Positions 20,242-31,450 of a stretch of 64,000 nucleotides of DNA are shown here, in pieces. Position 1 is the stretch's first letter; the number at the start of each line of letters is the position of its first letter. A model generated the notes under the pieces. The model did not search any database. It was given only the letters and a program-made list of their open reading frames with translations, and was not told the DNA's origin. The DNA is from Plantago ovata (lineage: Eukaryota > Streptophyta > Magnoliopsida > Lamiales > Plantaginaceae): assembly GCA_028274465.1 (NCBI GenBank), contig CM051455.1, forward strand, positions 105,646,942-105,710,941. The letters run 5' to 3'. A program made the translations under genes and the position numbers.

Positions 20242-21254
20242 TGTTGATAGGTAATTAGTGCTTTCCTCTGGAGCGTTGGTGTACTTTCCTCTGGAGCGTC
20301 GTAAGGCGAAGGTTCTAGAACGTCCTTCGCACTTCAAGTGCCTTCCGTACTGTACCTAGGACCTGAGGTATACCTTTGCAAGAGGGGGAGTTAGTGCCAC
20401 AAGCCCGGCTTGTCTAAGATCAAGCCGGAGGGACGATTTTACGTGTAGGGAGTTGGTAGGCTTCCCTAGTAAATGTAGAGTGAGAAAGTAGTGTGATGAT
20501 TGAATGATTGATTGATTGAATGTCTACCTTGATTGAAGTGAGCCTGTATTTATACTAGCAATAGAATATTACTTGAGTACTTAGGATCGTGACAAGTGTC
20601 CGTCCATGATTGAGTCTTCCATGGGCTCAGGCCCATTTGGAGTGACCCATGGACTTTGGCCCAGATCTTCTACTAGGGCTGGCAAGGGTAGAATGGTCAT
20701 TCTTGGTACCACAGCGCTCCTAGGGCGGGTGTCGCCCTAGTACCGTCCGAGGACGGGGTAGTAGGGCGACTGCCGAGCTTCTAAGGTCCGAGGACCACCT
20801 TTTCCTTAGGACATGTTAATTCTTTCTTGACGTAAGGAGTTATGTCCGGCCACCCGTGGTAGTAGGGCGGAAGGACACTCGTCCGACTACCTGTGCTAGT
20901 AGGGCAGAAGGGCACCAATCTTGTTCCTCTCGACGTGCTAGTAGGGCGAGGCTACGTAGCCGGAGGTCGTGGTGTAGCCCGAGGAGCTCTTTGCTGGGCT
21001 TGCCTTTCTCTTAGCCGGTGGCTACTAGGACTTTGTCCTGCTAGTAGGGCGTCACCACGCTAGTAGGTCAGCTCAGTAGCTAGTAGGGCAGTTGTACTTT
21101 TAGGCCGCACATAAGGACTTAGGTTATTTTGCCTAGTCTTTTGTCTGGTCGGACCCTGATGAAAGGTGAACGGACCCTTCTATCATGGTCAGCCCATGAC
21201 GCCCTAGTACGCTCTTAGACGTCCTTGGGGGTTGGACATATTCCGACACCAACA
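20242..21254 (-). repeat. 5' LTR of the Retand-type gypsy element
   Basis: On the minus strand it starts TGTTGGTGTCGG and ends CTATCAACA (1013 bp), with TGTTG/CAACA ends. A TATAAATA box lies at 20554-20547 on the minus strand. Upstream of it, the unit CTAGTAGGGC is repeated seven or eight times between about 20700 and 21090. The right flank AATGC is inside a LINE. Confidence 0.82.
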
Positions 21255-22351
21255 AATGCAGCACCAAACAAATTAGTATGGAAAGGAGGAAAGAATGGTG
21301 ATTTTACAGTAAAAAGTGCCTACAACAATGTCATGGCTCAACATTGCAAAACTGGACCTCAATGGCCATGGAAGACAATTTGGAAACTAAATGTACTATC
21401 TAGAATACAATTCTTTGTATGACTAGGAATAATTCCATCCCCACAATGTTCCCTCTGCAATCAAGCAGATGAAAATCTAAACCACCTCATCTTTGAATGT
21501 TCTTGGTTCATTCATCTTAGAACTTTTTGCTTACCACCAAATCAAAACATTGATTCTTTTGAAAAATTGTCTTCTGGATGAAGCATAATCAAGAACAACG
21601 AATCAAAATGATCATTCTTGCATGGATGATATGGAAAATAGGAAATGAAAAAATCTTTGGTAACATAGAACATACTATACAACAAATGCATACAAGGCTA
21701 CTTCAGGCCTTAGAGGATAATAAACAAACAATCAAACTAAAACCAGAAACAAAGACAATAAAAGTTCCTTGTCAATAGAAAAGACCTCAGCAAGGCTTTA
21801 TGTGCTTAAATATTGATGGATCACATGATCCTGTTAGAGGAAGGGCAGGAGCAGGGGCTGTTATTCGAAGTGACTTAGGAGCTTTTGTAATTGTTGGATC
21901 AAAATTTCTTGGGAAAGCATCTGCAACTGATTCAGAATTTCAAGCTTTATTGTTAGGGTTACAACTAGCCCAAAAGATTGCATGTACAAAGCTTGAGATA
22001 CAAACTGATTCTCAATTTCTTATATCTTGCCTAAATAGGGAATTAGGACCAACATTGAACCAAAGAACTGTTCTACGGACCGCCGCTGAGTTCATGCGGG
22101 AACTCAATGAAGTACAAGTACAATTTGTGTATAGAGAGCTTAATGGGGTAGCTGATGCACTGGCTAATGAAGGAAGACTTAGAACTTTTGGAAGACGGTC
22201 GACGGACCAAGTAGTGCAATCTTTTATTTATATTTGGGATAATTGCACTACGTGGCTTTATGATGTACTTAAGTTAGACGATATCGTTAAATTCCGTAGT
22301 GTAAATTCTGTTTAATATTTAATATATGAATGCTTATTTCAAAAAAAAAAA
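21255..22351 (+). mobile_element. 3' end of a plant L1-type LINE, interrupted by the Retand element
   Basis: Sequence resumes in the zinc-binding part after the reverse transcriptase (KLVWKGGKNGDFTVKSAYNN; CSLCNQADENLNHLIFEC). It continues through an IIWKxGNEKIF-like stretch, an RNase H domain and an A-run at about 22340-22351. Stops and a small deletion near 21420 make it defective. The RT part must lie on the far side of the gypsy element, outside the window. Confidence 0.85.
21800..22315 (+). pseudogene. RNase H domain of the LINE ORF2
   Basis: A 171-codon open frame contains LNIDGSHD, ATDSEFQALLLGLQLA, IQTDSQFLISCL and ELNGVADALANEG, giving the D-E-D residues of a type I RNase H (RVT_3). 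In plant L1 elements it removes RNA from the cDNA hybrid. It is open here but cut off from a working RT. Confidence 0.82.
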
Positions 22352-22638
22352 ATAGTGATGAACCCGATCGAACACAAACAAGTGGGTTGATATTCGACAA
22401 ACACTGAACGAATGAACACGCACCATTCGTTCGGTTGACAATTAGTATGTGACATGATTAGGCCGGCCGGAATAACATTAACCCACCGGCCATTTCAGAC
22501 TTTTCACTGCCCCTAATTAGTAATTACCGAACCAAACATAATTATTAATTAATTATTACTCACATAATAATTCACTACAAAATCCTGCCAAGAGATGACG
22601 TCATGCCATCCTCATCGGCGTCCATTTTCCCGCCATTT
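22352..22638. other. Short intergenic region downstream of the MAKR-like gene
   Basis: About 290 bases between the LINE A-tail and the stop codon of the minus-strand gene. AT-rich toward 22540-22570; no ORF or repeat recognised. It should contain the 3' UTR of the minus-strand gene. Confidence 0.4.
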
Positions 22639-23408
22639 TCAGTTTGCTCTAACTCTCCCAAACCCTGCGTTCAGTTTCTCGTAAGAAGGATCACTTGCAG
22701 ATCTCGACAACTGCGACTCCGGAGCATTGAAGGATCGCTTGCAGTGCAGGATGGCGCCTTGGATCGCATCGTCGAGAAGCAAATCGTCTCGCCGGCTGAC
22801 CGGCGGTTGCGCCGACACCGACGATCTGCTCTTCCCCAAACTCTTCGTGACAATCCTAAAGCTATTCGTCCTGCTCCCTTCGGTGATCCTCCTCGGCGAC
22901 AGGTTCACCGGAGAACCCGGCGGCGTTGCCTTTGGCGACGAGCTTCTCGAGTAGAATGGCTTGATCATCTTCAAGTACTTCGGCACCGGCGAAACGGCAT
23001 CGTTTTGGCTGTCATAGCTCTCTTTGATTAGCAGCTTGCTTCTCAAGCTGTTGTCTCGGGTCAAAACCGGTTCGAACCGGTTGCTTTGTCCGGTTTTGGC
23101 CTTCAACTCGGGTCCTGTTGACTCGGTTTTGGCCGGTTTTTTAAGCCTAGGAAAAAGACCTTCAGCTTGGGTGCGGAACGTAGGAAACTGATGGGAGACG
23201 AGGGTTTGGAGGTGGAGAAAGGGGTTTTGGTGAGGAAGACGTCTCTCGGGGATTCGATGTGCGGATAATCGTCGTTCTTCGAACTGAGATTCAAGTCGAA
23301 CAGGGAGTCGTCATCGTCGGAATCATCGAAAAGTGCAGCAGCATTTGTTACATCGTCATCAAGTTGGGGAGTGACGTCAGAGTTTCGCCAGAATGTGAAA
23401 GCTTCCAT
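22639..23408 (-). pseudogene. Membrane-associated kinase regulator (MAKR/BKI1-like) gene with one frameshift
   Basis: This is the only clear host gene. The ATG at 23408 (AACCATGG context) opens MEAFTFWRNSD, an acidic SDDDDSLFDLNLSS stretch, SPRDVFLTKTPFS and a PKLKVFFLGLK block, then stops at 23103. The next frame continues without a gap: FEPVLTRDNSLRSKLL, KYLKMIKPFYS, a serine-rich basic part, LGKSRSS, AIQGAILHCKRSFN and SRSASDPSYEK, ending at 22639. These blocks in this order are typical of the plant MAKR family, which bind receptor-kinase domains at the plasma membrane. One missing base in the six-T run at 23137-23142 (A-run on the coding strand) would explain the break. Family members are usually single-exon. 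It could be a real pseudogene or a homopolymer assembly error. A TATA-like TATTTATA lies about 110 bases upstream. Confidence 0.75.
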
Positions 23409-25597
23409 GGTTTGCAGTAGTTGGGTTAGAAGTGTAAAAAGGTAGTGACTAGTGAGTAAAAACTAGTGTAAAGGTTTGATGTTGTTATTGAACTGGAAAA
23501 GGTGGAATGGTGTATAAATAAGTGATGCGGAAAGGATAAATTAATAATGGGCGGCAGTATACTGCTACACATATACATAGGGATTAGGACATTTAGGGAG
23601 TAAATAAGAAGGTTGTGTATGGAGCGTGATAAGAGGAGGAACATGTGATAGTCATTAGTCGAGAGCTAGCGAGTGAGAAATAAAGAGAGGATACGCCAAT
23701 TAAACACGGCATTAGTCACTCAACTACTTACTTGTGTGTCATTCAATTTAGACATGTTAATTTAAAAATTAAGTGAAAATTGAATAGTGACTGTTTTAAA
23801 AAGAAAAGGTTGAAAAATTTAGGGAGCAAATATCCAAGACATATTATAAACTGGAAATTGAATAAAATAACAAATTTGTAGAGTCTAGTGGTGTACTCTC
23901 TTTTTAAAACTTTATTTCTCACAGTATTCACACAAACAGTCTCTCAATATAAAACTGTAGTGAAATCTTATACAAGAACTTCAAATACAGATTATAAATA
24001 AAAACTTCCATGTTTTGGATTCATACCCCTCTAGAACGGAAATAGACAAGAAATCCACTCAATGCCTTCTTCTTCTCTATCTTTTTAAAAGCCTGTTTTG
24101 CCATATTGCTATACTACATTTGAAAATCGTATTTCTAGTGCTTGTTTACGATCTCATTGTAATTTTTTTATTTTAGGAGACTATTCGTCCGAATACTGTG
24201 ATCACCGAGAGGAGGGCGAATAAAGTGTTAAGGAGAGAGTGTCACCACTCGACTCTGTAAATTTGTTGTTTTATTCAATTTTCAATTTATACATTTTAAT
24301 ACATCTCTATCTTCTACCAAAAAAATGTTAACAGGAAAACTGAATTGTAAGTTCACTATTTGAGTTAGTTTAAAATTAAATCTAAACTTACGACTAATTT
24401 AAAGAGGAGAGTATTGAATGCCAAACCACCGCTGTGACTGTTTTATCCGGGGCAGCCCTCCTGCTCGTGCTGGCAGAGGATTTTGCAATTATGAGGGAAT
24501 CACTATTTAGTAAAATGGTCCACTATAGTCTTTACCTCGTGATAGTGATACTATTGAGCGATATTATGGAAGGAGGCTGCTAGCTCATTTTTCAACCAGC
24601 GAGTCCAATCTGAATTGTATGTAAATCAACGTAACGTAATAAAAGTGGCTTTGAGACCACTATGTAGGATTATGTTAGGAAAGTACCGAATACTACTATG
24701 CTAGGCCATTCTCATAATAAGGCTCACTATTTCAACAATTATATTTTAGTCCAAAACTCCCTTTATTAAAAAAAATTTCAATACCAAAACTTTCAAGTTC
24801 TATGGCGGAGCTGGAGCTGTGCGCACAGCTCCGGCGTGGCGCTTACAGCTCCAGATCGGAGCTGCTCCAGATTTAGCCTGGAGCTTGCTGCTCCAGTATC
24901 AAAAGTAATAAACCTAAGCATTAAATGTTCCTCTCCTATGATAAGGGGTTAGGAGGTGGAATTTAGGAGACACCAGTGAAACACAAGAGGGGACAATTTA
25001 AAATTGATGGTCCTTTATTGCCTCCTTAGCTATACCTGTTGTCTTAATCCACTGCATCTCTGATATTAGCACAAAACACTAATCATTCTTTGTCTCCTGT
25101 GGAGTATAATTACTACTACCAACTTAATCTTTCCAGTAATTATAGTAGTATTAAGTTAAACATGGGACAACTTGTCTAATTATACGTTCACAATTACTCT
25201 GAACCGACATAAACTTAGTACAGTTAATCACTTCGTAGGAATCGATGAACCGTGTTGAATCGGGATTATTTTTATGTATACATGTAAGACTCATCACTTA
25301 ATTATATGATGCCACATTAATTTTTAATGAGATATATGATAAAGTCAAAATGTGTGTGACGGAGGGACGAGAAAATGGTTAAACTGCGCGCGGTCCATAA
25401 ATGTAATATGTCCTACCCGGTTGAACCGGGCCGGTTCTCATCCATGCCCCTAGCCGAGGGCTCAACCAAGCTTGGGTGGCCAGGATTTTAGTAATATGAG
25501 AAATAAATACGCAAGGGTATGTGTTAAAATCACATGACACATATAATAAGTAATTACCCATTACGAATTAATGACCGACCCTGGATCTAACTAATTA
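23409..25597. other. Intergenic DNA upstream of the MAKR-like gene
   Basis: AT-rich sequence with no supported ORF. The first few hundred bases should hold the promoter of the minus-strand gene. Apart from the AGCTCC palindrome cluster at 24803-24898, no repeat or gene is recognised. Confidence 0.5.
24803..24898. repeat. AGCTCC/GGAGCT palindrome cluster
   Basis: Within about 95 bases, GGAGCTG or CAGCTCC occurs at least seven times in both orientations, including the palindrome GAGCTGTGCGCACAGCTC. It is the same motif type as the larger arrays at 36556-36885 and 37690-37978. Confidence 0.7.
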
Positions 25598-25746
25598 GGT
25601 TCTGTTAAATTTTATTATTTTCAGTTCAGTTTAGTTTCATTCAGTTCTATTCAGTTATGTTCAGACTTGCTTAATTATATTTTATAATACAAATAAATTT
25701 TATTTTGTTTTATTCAATGCAGTTCAGTTTAGACGAAAATAACAGT
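25598..25746. mobile_element. TTCAG-rich MITE, possible Harbinger type
   Basis: A 149-bp AT-rich unit with repeated TTCAGTT words. It is flanked by TTA at 25595-25597 and 25747-25749 and resembles 34917-35118. Terminal inverted repeats (GGTTCTGTT / AACAGT) are imperfect. Confidence 0.4.
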
Positions 25747-25952
25747 TTATATTCCTACTCATATATATCAATCATCTTTAAGGGTTTGCCCCCTAATCAC
25801 TTTAATCTTTTAGGATTTGTCCATCTCATAGAAATGTCACACACACCACAAAGGTAATTGTAACTAACTATTGATAATAACATCGTAGATACGGTACAAC
25901 TGCAATCACTTATGGTAATACTTATAATTAACAAACAAATATTGATTGTAAC

Positions 25953-26463
25953 TGTGAGGTGTTATCTCAACAGCTGTTTCCGAATGCAGTGAGGAAAAGG
26001 TAATTGTCTCCATTAGGAAATCAATTTATATTTAAATTATTTTAGGTTTAGCTGCAAATTGAAGGCTATATAAAGGGGTGATTACTGCATGCTCATACCA
26101 GATCTGGAGACATAACAACACGGCATTGAAGGCTTGTTCGACTATTTCGACAAGTGATATATTATAGATTATAGGTTCGAGCTTTGAGAGACAGATTTGT
26201 TCTTGTTTCTTGCATACTGTTAGGAACTTGTAATTGGCGTTCATATAATATATTGAAGCTGGTGATCTCCTTGGACGTAGGTTATTTACAACCGAACCAT
26301 GTTAAATCTTGTGTCTTTCTTTGGTTTGCGTTCATGCTCTGTTTTCTGGTTTGGTTGCGTGTGTTGTGTGTTTGATTTGGTGCAACAGGTTCTTGGTGGT
26401 TTAGTTGTTATTGTGAGCTTCTGTGATCAGGTAGAATCGATCATTGTTGATACGAACTCAACA
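25953..26463 (+). repeat. 5' LTR of the Copia element
   Basis: It starts TGTGAGGTGTTATC and ends ACTCAACA. TATATAAA at 26067-26074 is the likely TATA box. A GGACGTAGGTTATTTA-type block near the 3' part is shared with the minus-strand Copia element at 31451-34602. Confidence 0.85.
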
Positions 26464-26465
26464 AT

Positions 26466-26483
26466 TGGCGCCGTCTGTGGGAA
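26466..26483 (+). promoter_or_regulatory. Primer-binding site of the Copia element
   Basis: TGGCGCCGTCTGTGGGAA two bases after the LTR. The tRNA is not assigned. Confidence 0.75.
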
Positions 26484-26531
26484 GAAAGGTCGAAGGAATT
26501 TACCGGGAGAATCCAAAGCTTGATATAAGCA

Positions 26532-27724
26532 ATGTCGTCAACTAAAATCGAGATTGAGAAGCTCACTAAACACACAGATTTCAGCCTGTGAAAACTGAGG
26601 GTTAAGGCCTTGTTATCAGATTATGGAGCTGACGATGCTCTGTTGGGGGATGACGGTCTTAAGGAGATTAAAGATGATGCAAAGAAGAAAGAAATCAAGA
26701 AGAAGGCATTCAATACACTGATTCACTCATTGAGCGACGAAGCATTGAGGGAGGTTGTTAAGTGTACTGATGCAAAGGAAATCTGGGATAAACTTGAAAA
26801 AGTTTATAATGGGAAATCATTAGCCCACATGATGTATCACAAGCAAAAGTTTATTGGTTTTAGGATGGTTGAAGGGAGGTCGATATTGGAGCAGTTAGCA
26901 GAGTTTGACAAGATCACAACACACTTGGAGAATGTTGGTGATAAGACTACAGACGCAGACAAGCTATGGTGTTGCTCAACTCCCTGCCCAACTCCTATGA
27001 GAACTTCAGAGATTCTTTGATGTTTGGTAATGTTGAAGTAACTTTGGATTTGGTAAGAGAATCATTGAAGACTAGGGAGTTCCATAAGCAGAAGAATCTG
27101 CAGGAAGGTGGACATTCGGCTGAGAGTCTTGCTATGAAGTACCATGGTTCCAAGAAGGGTTCTTCAAGGGAAAGATTACCAAAGGAAAAATATAAGCAAG
27201 AGAGTAAGAGGTCATCAGATTCTGTGGAGAATAGGAGGTGCTACCACTGTCACAATAAGGGACATCTCAAGAAGGATTGCCCTGTGTGGAACAGCAGGAA
27301 GCCAAAACAATCTGGGGGAGAGGCAGGAACAGTGGACATAGCACAAGCTACACAATCTTTTGACATCTCAGAGGTACTTACGGTCTCTACTTCTAATATA
27401 GACTTATCCTGGATACTTGATTCTGGATGCTCTTTTCATATGAGTCCGGTTAAAGAATGGTTTACAAACTTCAAATATGGGAAATGTGGAACTGTACTTT
27501 TGGGGAACAATCAATCATGCATGGTCAAAGGCATTGGTGATGTTAAATTGAAGTTGCATGATGGAACTGTTAGATTGTTAACTGGTGTAAGGTACATACC
27601 TGATTTGAGGAGGAATTTGATCTCACTTGGTCAATTTGATGCTATGAGATATTCATGGAGTTGTAGTCATGATGTTCTGCGGGTTATGCACGGGGTTCAG
27701 TCAGGGGTTGAGTCAACACCTTAG
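26532..27724 (+). pseudogene. Copia gag and protease
   Basis: The ATG at 26532 opens MSSTKIEIEKL. A TGA at 26589 replaces an expected tryptophan codon before KLRVKALL. The gag domain continues (DEALREVVKCTDAKEIWDKL, AHMMYHKQKF), with a frameshift near 26965. The zinc knuckle is CYHCHNKGHLKKDC and the protease active site is ILDSGCSFHM. A TAG at 27722 follows. Gag would form the particle. Several disabling changes. Confidence 0.8.
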
Positions 27725-28924
27725 ACAACGCTGCTGGAAGGTGTTAAGAAGAATGGTCTTTACTATTTATCTGGTAACACAATAGCTGGAGAAAGTGCAG
27801 CAGTTCATGGGAATGACAACACATATTTATGGCACAAGAGGCTTGGCCATCTTGGAGAGAAAGGATTGAAGGAACTTACCAAGCAGGGATTACTTGGAGG
27901 AGACAAGTTCACAAAGTTACCATTCTGTGAGACATGTGTGATGGGGAAGGCGCACAAGACCAGTTTCAACACATGGAAGCATACTACTAAAGCTAACTTG
28001 GATTATGTGCATTCAGATTATGGGGACCATCCAGGATGCTCACTCAAGGTGGAGGTAAATATTTCATCTCATTCATAGATGATTATTCAAGGAAGGTCTA
28101 GGTTTATATTCTGAAGTCTAAGGATCAAGCATTTAATCAGTTCAAGGAATGGTTAGCTGAGGTAGAGAATCAATCAGGAAGATCATTGAAGTATCTCAGG
28201 ACTGATAATGGATTGAAGTTCTTATCTACTGAGTTTACTAATTTCTGTAAAGAGAAGGTTATTACTAGACACAGAACAGTTGCAGTTACACCACAGCAGA
28301 ATGGAGTTGAGGAAAGAATGAATAGAACTCTATTGGAGAGATCGAGGTGTATGTTACTGAGTTCTAGGGTAAGCAAAGGTTTCTGGGCAGATACAACAAC
28401 AATACTTATCAATAAGAGTCCAACTATGTCTTTGGAGTTTAAGACGCCTGATCAAGTATGGACTGGAACAACTGGGGACTATTCAAAACTCAAGGTGTTT
28501 GGTTGCTTGTCACATATCAAGCAAGATAAGTTGGAAGCTAGAGCATTGAGGTGTATCTTTATTGGTTATCCAAAGGGAGTTAAAGGATATAAGCTTTGGT
28601 GCATAGAACCTGGAAAGGGGAAGTGTATTATAAGCAGGGATGTCCAGTTTAATGAAGATATGTTACCTCTGAAGGACAAGCATACAGGTGTTGACCAAAG
28701 GGAGTTGCGCAACTCCGCGCCTAACTCGGAACTCCGACACTGCAGAAACTACCAGAATTGAGTTGGAAGAGGATAGAGATCACTCTGAGGTGGAGCCCAC
28801 AGTAGAAGATGATGTTGCAGATGAAGAACGTATATTACCAGTGAATGAAGAGTCTAGTAGTAGCTCAGAGTCAGATGATGATGATCAACCTGATGAGGAA
28901 GTTGGTGAAACTGCAAACTATTAG
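27725..28924 (+). pseudogene. Copia integrase
   Basis: The GAG-pre-integrase part (LWHKRLGHLGEKGLKEL, CETCVMGKAHK) precedes the catalytic core with IDDYSRK, YLRTDNGLKF and PQQNGVEERMNR (D, D, E). The GCLSHIKQDKLEARALRCIFIGYP end follows, then an acidic serine-rich linker at about 28800-28910. Frame changes near 28075 and 28700 and a TAG inside the core break it. Confidence 0.8.
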
Positions 28925-29017
28925 CATACAATACATAAGGGATATGCACAGGGAATTTCAGTTGAGGTGGAGTCTGAGGATGAAACTGATATAACACCAG
29001 GAGAAGTTGTTTGAGCT

Positions 29018-30283
29018 ATGGAGCAGGTTGATACACTAGGTGTTGGACAAGTGGTTGAGGCAACCCTGACCGGAACTCCAGAACAACAGGTTTATAATCA
29101 GGTCCTAGAATACTCAGGTACTGAATATGAAGCTCTGGATGATGAGTTTCAGGAGAGTGCAGATGGAAGGATCTTGTATGTGGATGATATGTTGATTACT
29201 AGCCGGTCAATGGAGGAGATTGAAACACTTAAAGGGAAGCTGCGAGAAGAATTTGAGATGAAGGATCTTGGGGATGCAAGTAGAATTCTTGGGATGGATA
29301 TCACTAGGGACAAGAAGGAGAAGAATTTGTGTCTATCTCAGCCTAGTTATCTCATGAAGGTTCTATCCAAGTTCAATATGTCAAATTGCAGTAGTGTGGT
29401 TACTCCTATTGCACCTGGGGTGAAGTTATCTGAGGAACAATGTCCTAAGGATGATGCAGAAGCAAGGATTATGTCAAGAGTACCTTATGCAAGTGCAGTT
29501 GGAAGTATTATGTATACTATGATTTGCTACAAGCCAGATCTTGCATATGCTATGGGTGTTATCAACAGATATATGGGGAATCCTAGGAGAAGGCATTGGG
29601 ATGTTGTGAAGGATGTTCTCAGATACTTAAGTGGCACAAGGATGATGGGACTGAGGTTCAAGAAAAACAATGACTTGCAGAATCCATTGGTTGGATATGT
29701 GGATGCAGATTTTGCAGGGAATTTGAATGGGAGAAAGTTTATCACATGGTATGTGTTTACTTTGTTTGGCACGACAGTTAGTTTGAAGGCAAGTCAGCAA
29801 TCTGTGGTTGCATTATCTACAACGGAGGCAGAGTACACGACTATCACTGAAAGAGTTAAGGAAGCTATTTGGTTGGGTGGATTATTGAATGAGTTGGGTG
29901 TCCAACAGGATCATGTGAATATTCACTATGACAATCAAAGTGCTATTATGTTGACTAAGCATCATGTGTATCATGAAAGGACAAAACACATTGATGTAAG
30001 GTTTTTCTTCATCAGAGATATCATTGCCAAGGGAGTTGTGAAGATAAAGAAGATTCATACGTCGTTGAATGCTTCGGATGCTATGACTAAAGCACTTCCA
30101 GGACCAAAGTTCAGGTCTTGCCTGGAACTTGTGGGTGTCAAGACTTTGAAGGGGGTCATCCTAACCGCAGGGATGGAACGGGGAGGCATCTTAACCTTAG
30201 AGGTGCATACGGGGAAGCATCTTAACCTTAGAGGTACATGGGGGCGTATCTTAACCTTAGAGGTACATGGGAGCGTATCTTAA
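29018..30283 (+). pseudogene. Copia RT C-terminus and RNase H after internal deletion
   Basis: The 421-codon frame is open, but it enters RT directly at ILYVDDMLITSRSM. The preceding RT fingers and palm (KARLVAKG, QMDVKTAFLNG-type blocks) are absent. RNase H follows: GYVDADFAGN, STTEAEY, HYDNQSAI and HERTKHIDVRFFFIRD. The end runs into the minisatellite at 30151. The deletion abolishes RT activity. Confidence 0.8.
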
Positions 30284-30352
30284 CCTTAGAGGTACGTGGG
30301 GGCGTGTCTTAACCTTAGAGATGCAAAGGGGTGTGTCCTAACTTCAAGGATA
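30151..30352 (+). repeat. Minisatellite of about 30 bp, seven copies
   Basis: The unit is GGGGGCGTATCTTAACCTTA followed by GAGGTACAT, repeated about seven times with gradual decay toward both ends. It lies between the RNase H end and the 3' LTR, and the first three or four copies are still in the open frame. Confidence 0.85.
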
Positions 30353-30387
30353 CATAGGTCGTTGGTGTTGAGCTAAAGGTAGAGATT

Positions 30388-30897
30388 TGTGAGGTATTAT
30401 CTCAACAGCTGTTTTCGAATGCAGTCAGGAAAAGGTAATTGTCTCCATTAGGAAAACAATTTCTATTCGAATTCCTTTAGGTTTAGCTGCAAATTGAAGG
30501 CTATATAAAGGGGTGATTACTGCATGCTCATACCAGATCTGGAGACATAACAACACGCATTGAAGGCTTGTTTGACTACTTCGACAAGTGATATATTATA
30601 GATTATAGGTTCGAGCTTTGAGAGACAGATTTGCTCTTGTTTCTTGCATACTGTTAGGGACTTGTAATTGGCGTTCGTATAATATATTGAAGCTGGTGAT
30701 CTCCGAGGACGTAGGTTATTTACAACTGAACCACGTTAAATCTTGTGTCTTTCTTTGGTTTGCGTTCGTGCTCTGTTTTCTGGTTTGGTTGCGTGTGTTG
30801 TGTGTTTGATTTGGTGCATCAGGTTCTTGGTGGTTTAGTTGTTATTGTGAGCTTTTGTGATCAGGTAGAATCGACCATTGTTGATACAAACTCAACA
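30388..30897 (+). repeat. 3' LTR of the Copia element
   Basis: It is 510 bp, TGTGAGG...CTCAACA, collinear with the 5' LTR with scattered substitutions. The purine-rich AAAGGTAGAGATT before it is the polypurine tract. Confidence 0.85.
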
Positions 30898-31264
30898 AGA
30901 ACTGTGATACTTTTTGAATTAATTAAATGTGATAAAGTTGTAAACATGTTTAACTTTTGAAATCCTTTATAATTCGAGAAATAAAATGGCTTTTAAATGC
31001 TATATGAAATGAAACACACAAAATAAAAATATAACATATTATTTGTGGGATACGCAGTATAGGGAGATGCGAGTATTGTGAACGACCGAATCAAACTTGA
31101 GAGCAGTGAGTATCTACCATTTTTTGGAAGAAGAAAAGATTGTCCCAGGCGATTTGTTAAAGCTCCAATTCTTCTGGTTCTATGAATGTACAAATCAGCT
31201 CTTTCTAATTCCACTTTCCAATTTGTTCTCTTAAAAGATGCACTTGTATTTTATCATTTCATTT

Positions 31265-31440
31265 CATTAGGATAATAGCCGGGCTGGTTTAGCAGTGAAC
31301 AATATCATTCACTTAAATCCACACATTATATGTTCAAACCAAGGTTGGATTAAGAAATTATTTTTGGGTATGATCGGGGATCGAATCATCAACCTTGAGG
31401 ATAGAGAGTGTGGTGAAAACCACTAGGCCAAAGGAAAACT
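31265..31440 (-). mobile_element. tRNA-derived SINE-like unit
   Basis: On the minus strand an A-box-like TGGCCTAGTGG (31430-31420) is followed about 32 bases later by a B-box-like GATTCGATCCC (31387-31377), the pol III promoter layout of tRNA-derived SINEs. Ends are not defined and no duplication was found. Confidence 0.5.
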
Positions 31441-31450
31441 AATTCAATAT

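Larger units (their letters stand above)
4849..21254 (-). mobile_element. Tat/Retand-type Ty3-gypsy retrotransposon, split by two Athila-type insertions
   Basis: Read on the minus strand the order is: 5' LTR (21254-20242), PBS, gag N-terminal ORF, gag-protease (to 17577), element B insertion, RT/RNase H, second RNase H, integrase (to 4849), then element A. The protease frame stops at the 17572-17576 GGTCA and resumes on the other side of element B (8604-8608 GGTCA). The 3' end lies outside the window. Several frameshifts make it non-functional. It is itself inserted in a LINE (right flank AATGC, 21255-21259). Confidence 0.9.
25953..30897 (+). mobile_element. Defective Ty1-copia retrotransposon
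   Basis: Two 510-bp LTRs (25953-26463 and 30388-30897) enclose a PBS, gag, protease, integrase, the C-terminal part of RT, and RNase H. Stops, frameshifts and loss of most of the RT domain make it non-autonomous. The flanks GTAAC and AGAAC match at only 3 of 5 bases, so a target duplication is uncertain. Confidence 0.9.

Noticed and set aside
23743-26244. Short ORFs in the region upstream of the MAKR-like gene (for example 23743-23931, 25379-25561, 26032-26244)
   Set aside because: AT-rich chance frames below 75 codons without recognisable features; the last lies in a Copia LTR.
29527-29772. Minus-strand ORFs within Copia, Athila and SIRE coding regions
   Set aside because: Antisense shadows with no homology or start context of their own.
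30151-30352. CRISPR-like array
   Set aside because: Direct repeats without unique spacers, in a plant retroelement; it is a minisatellite.
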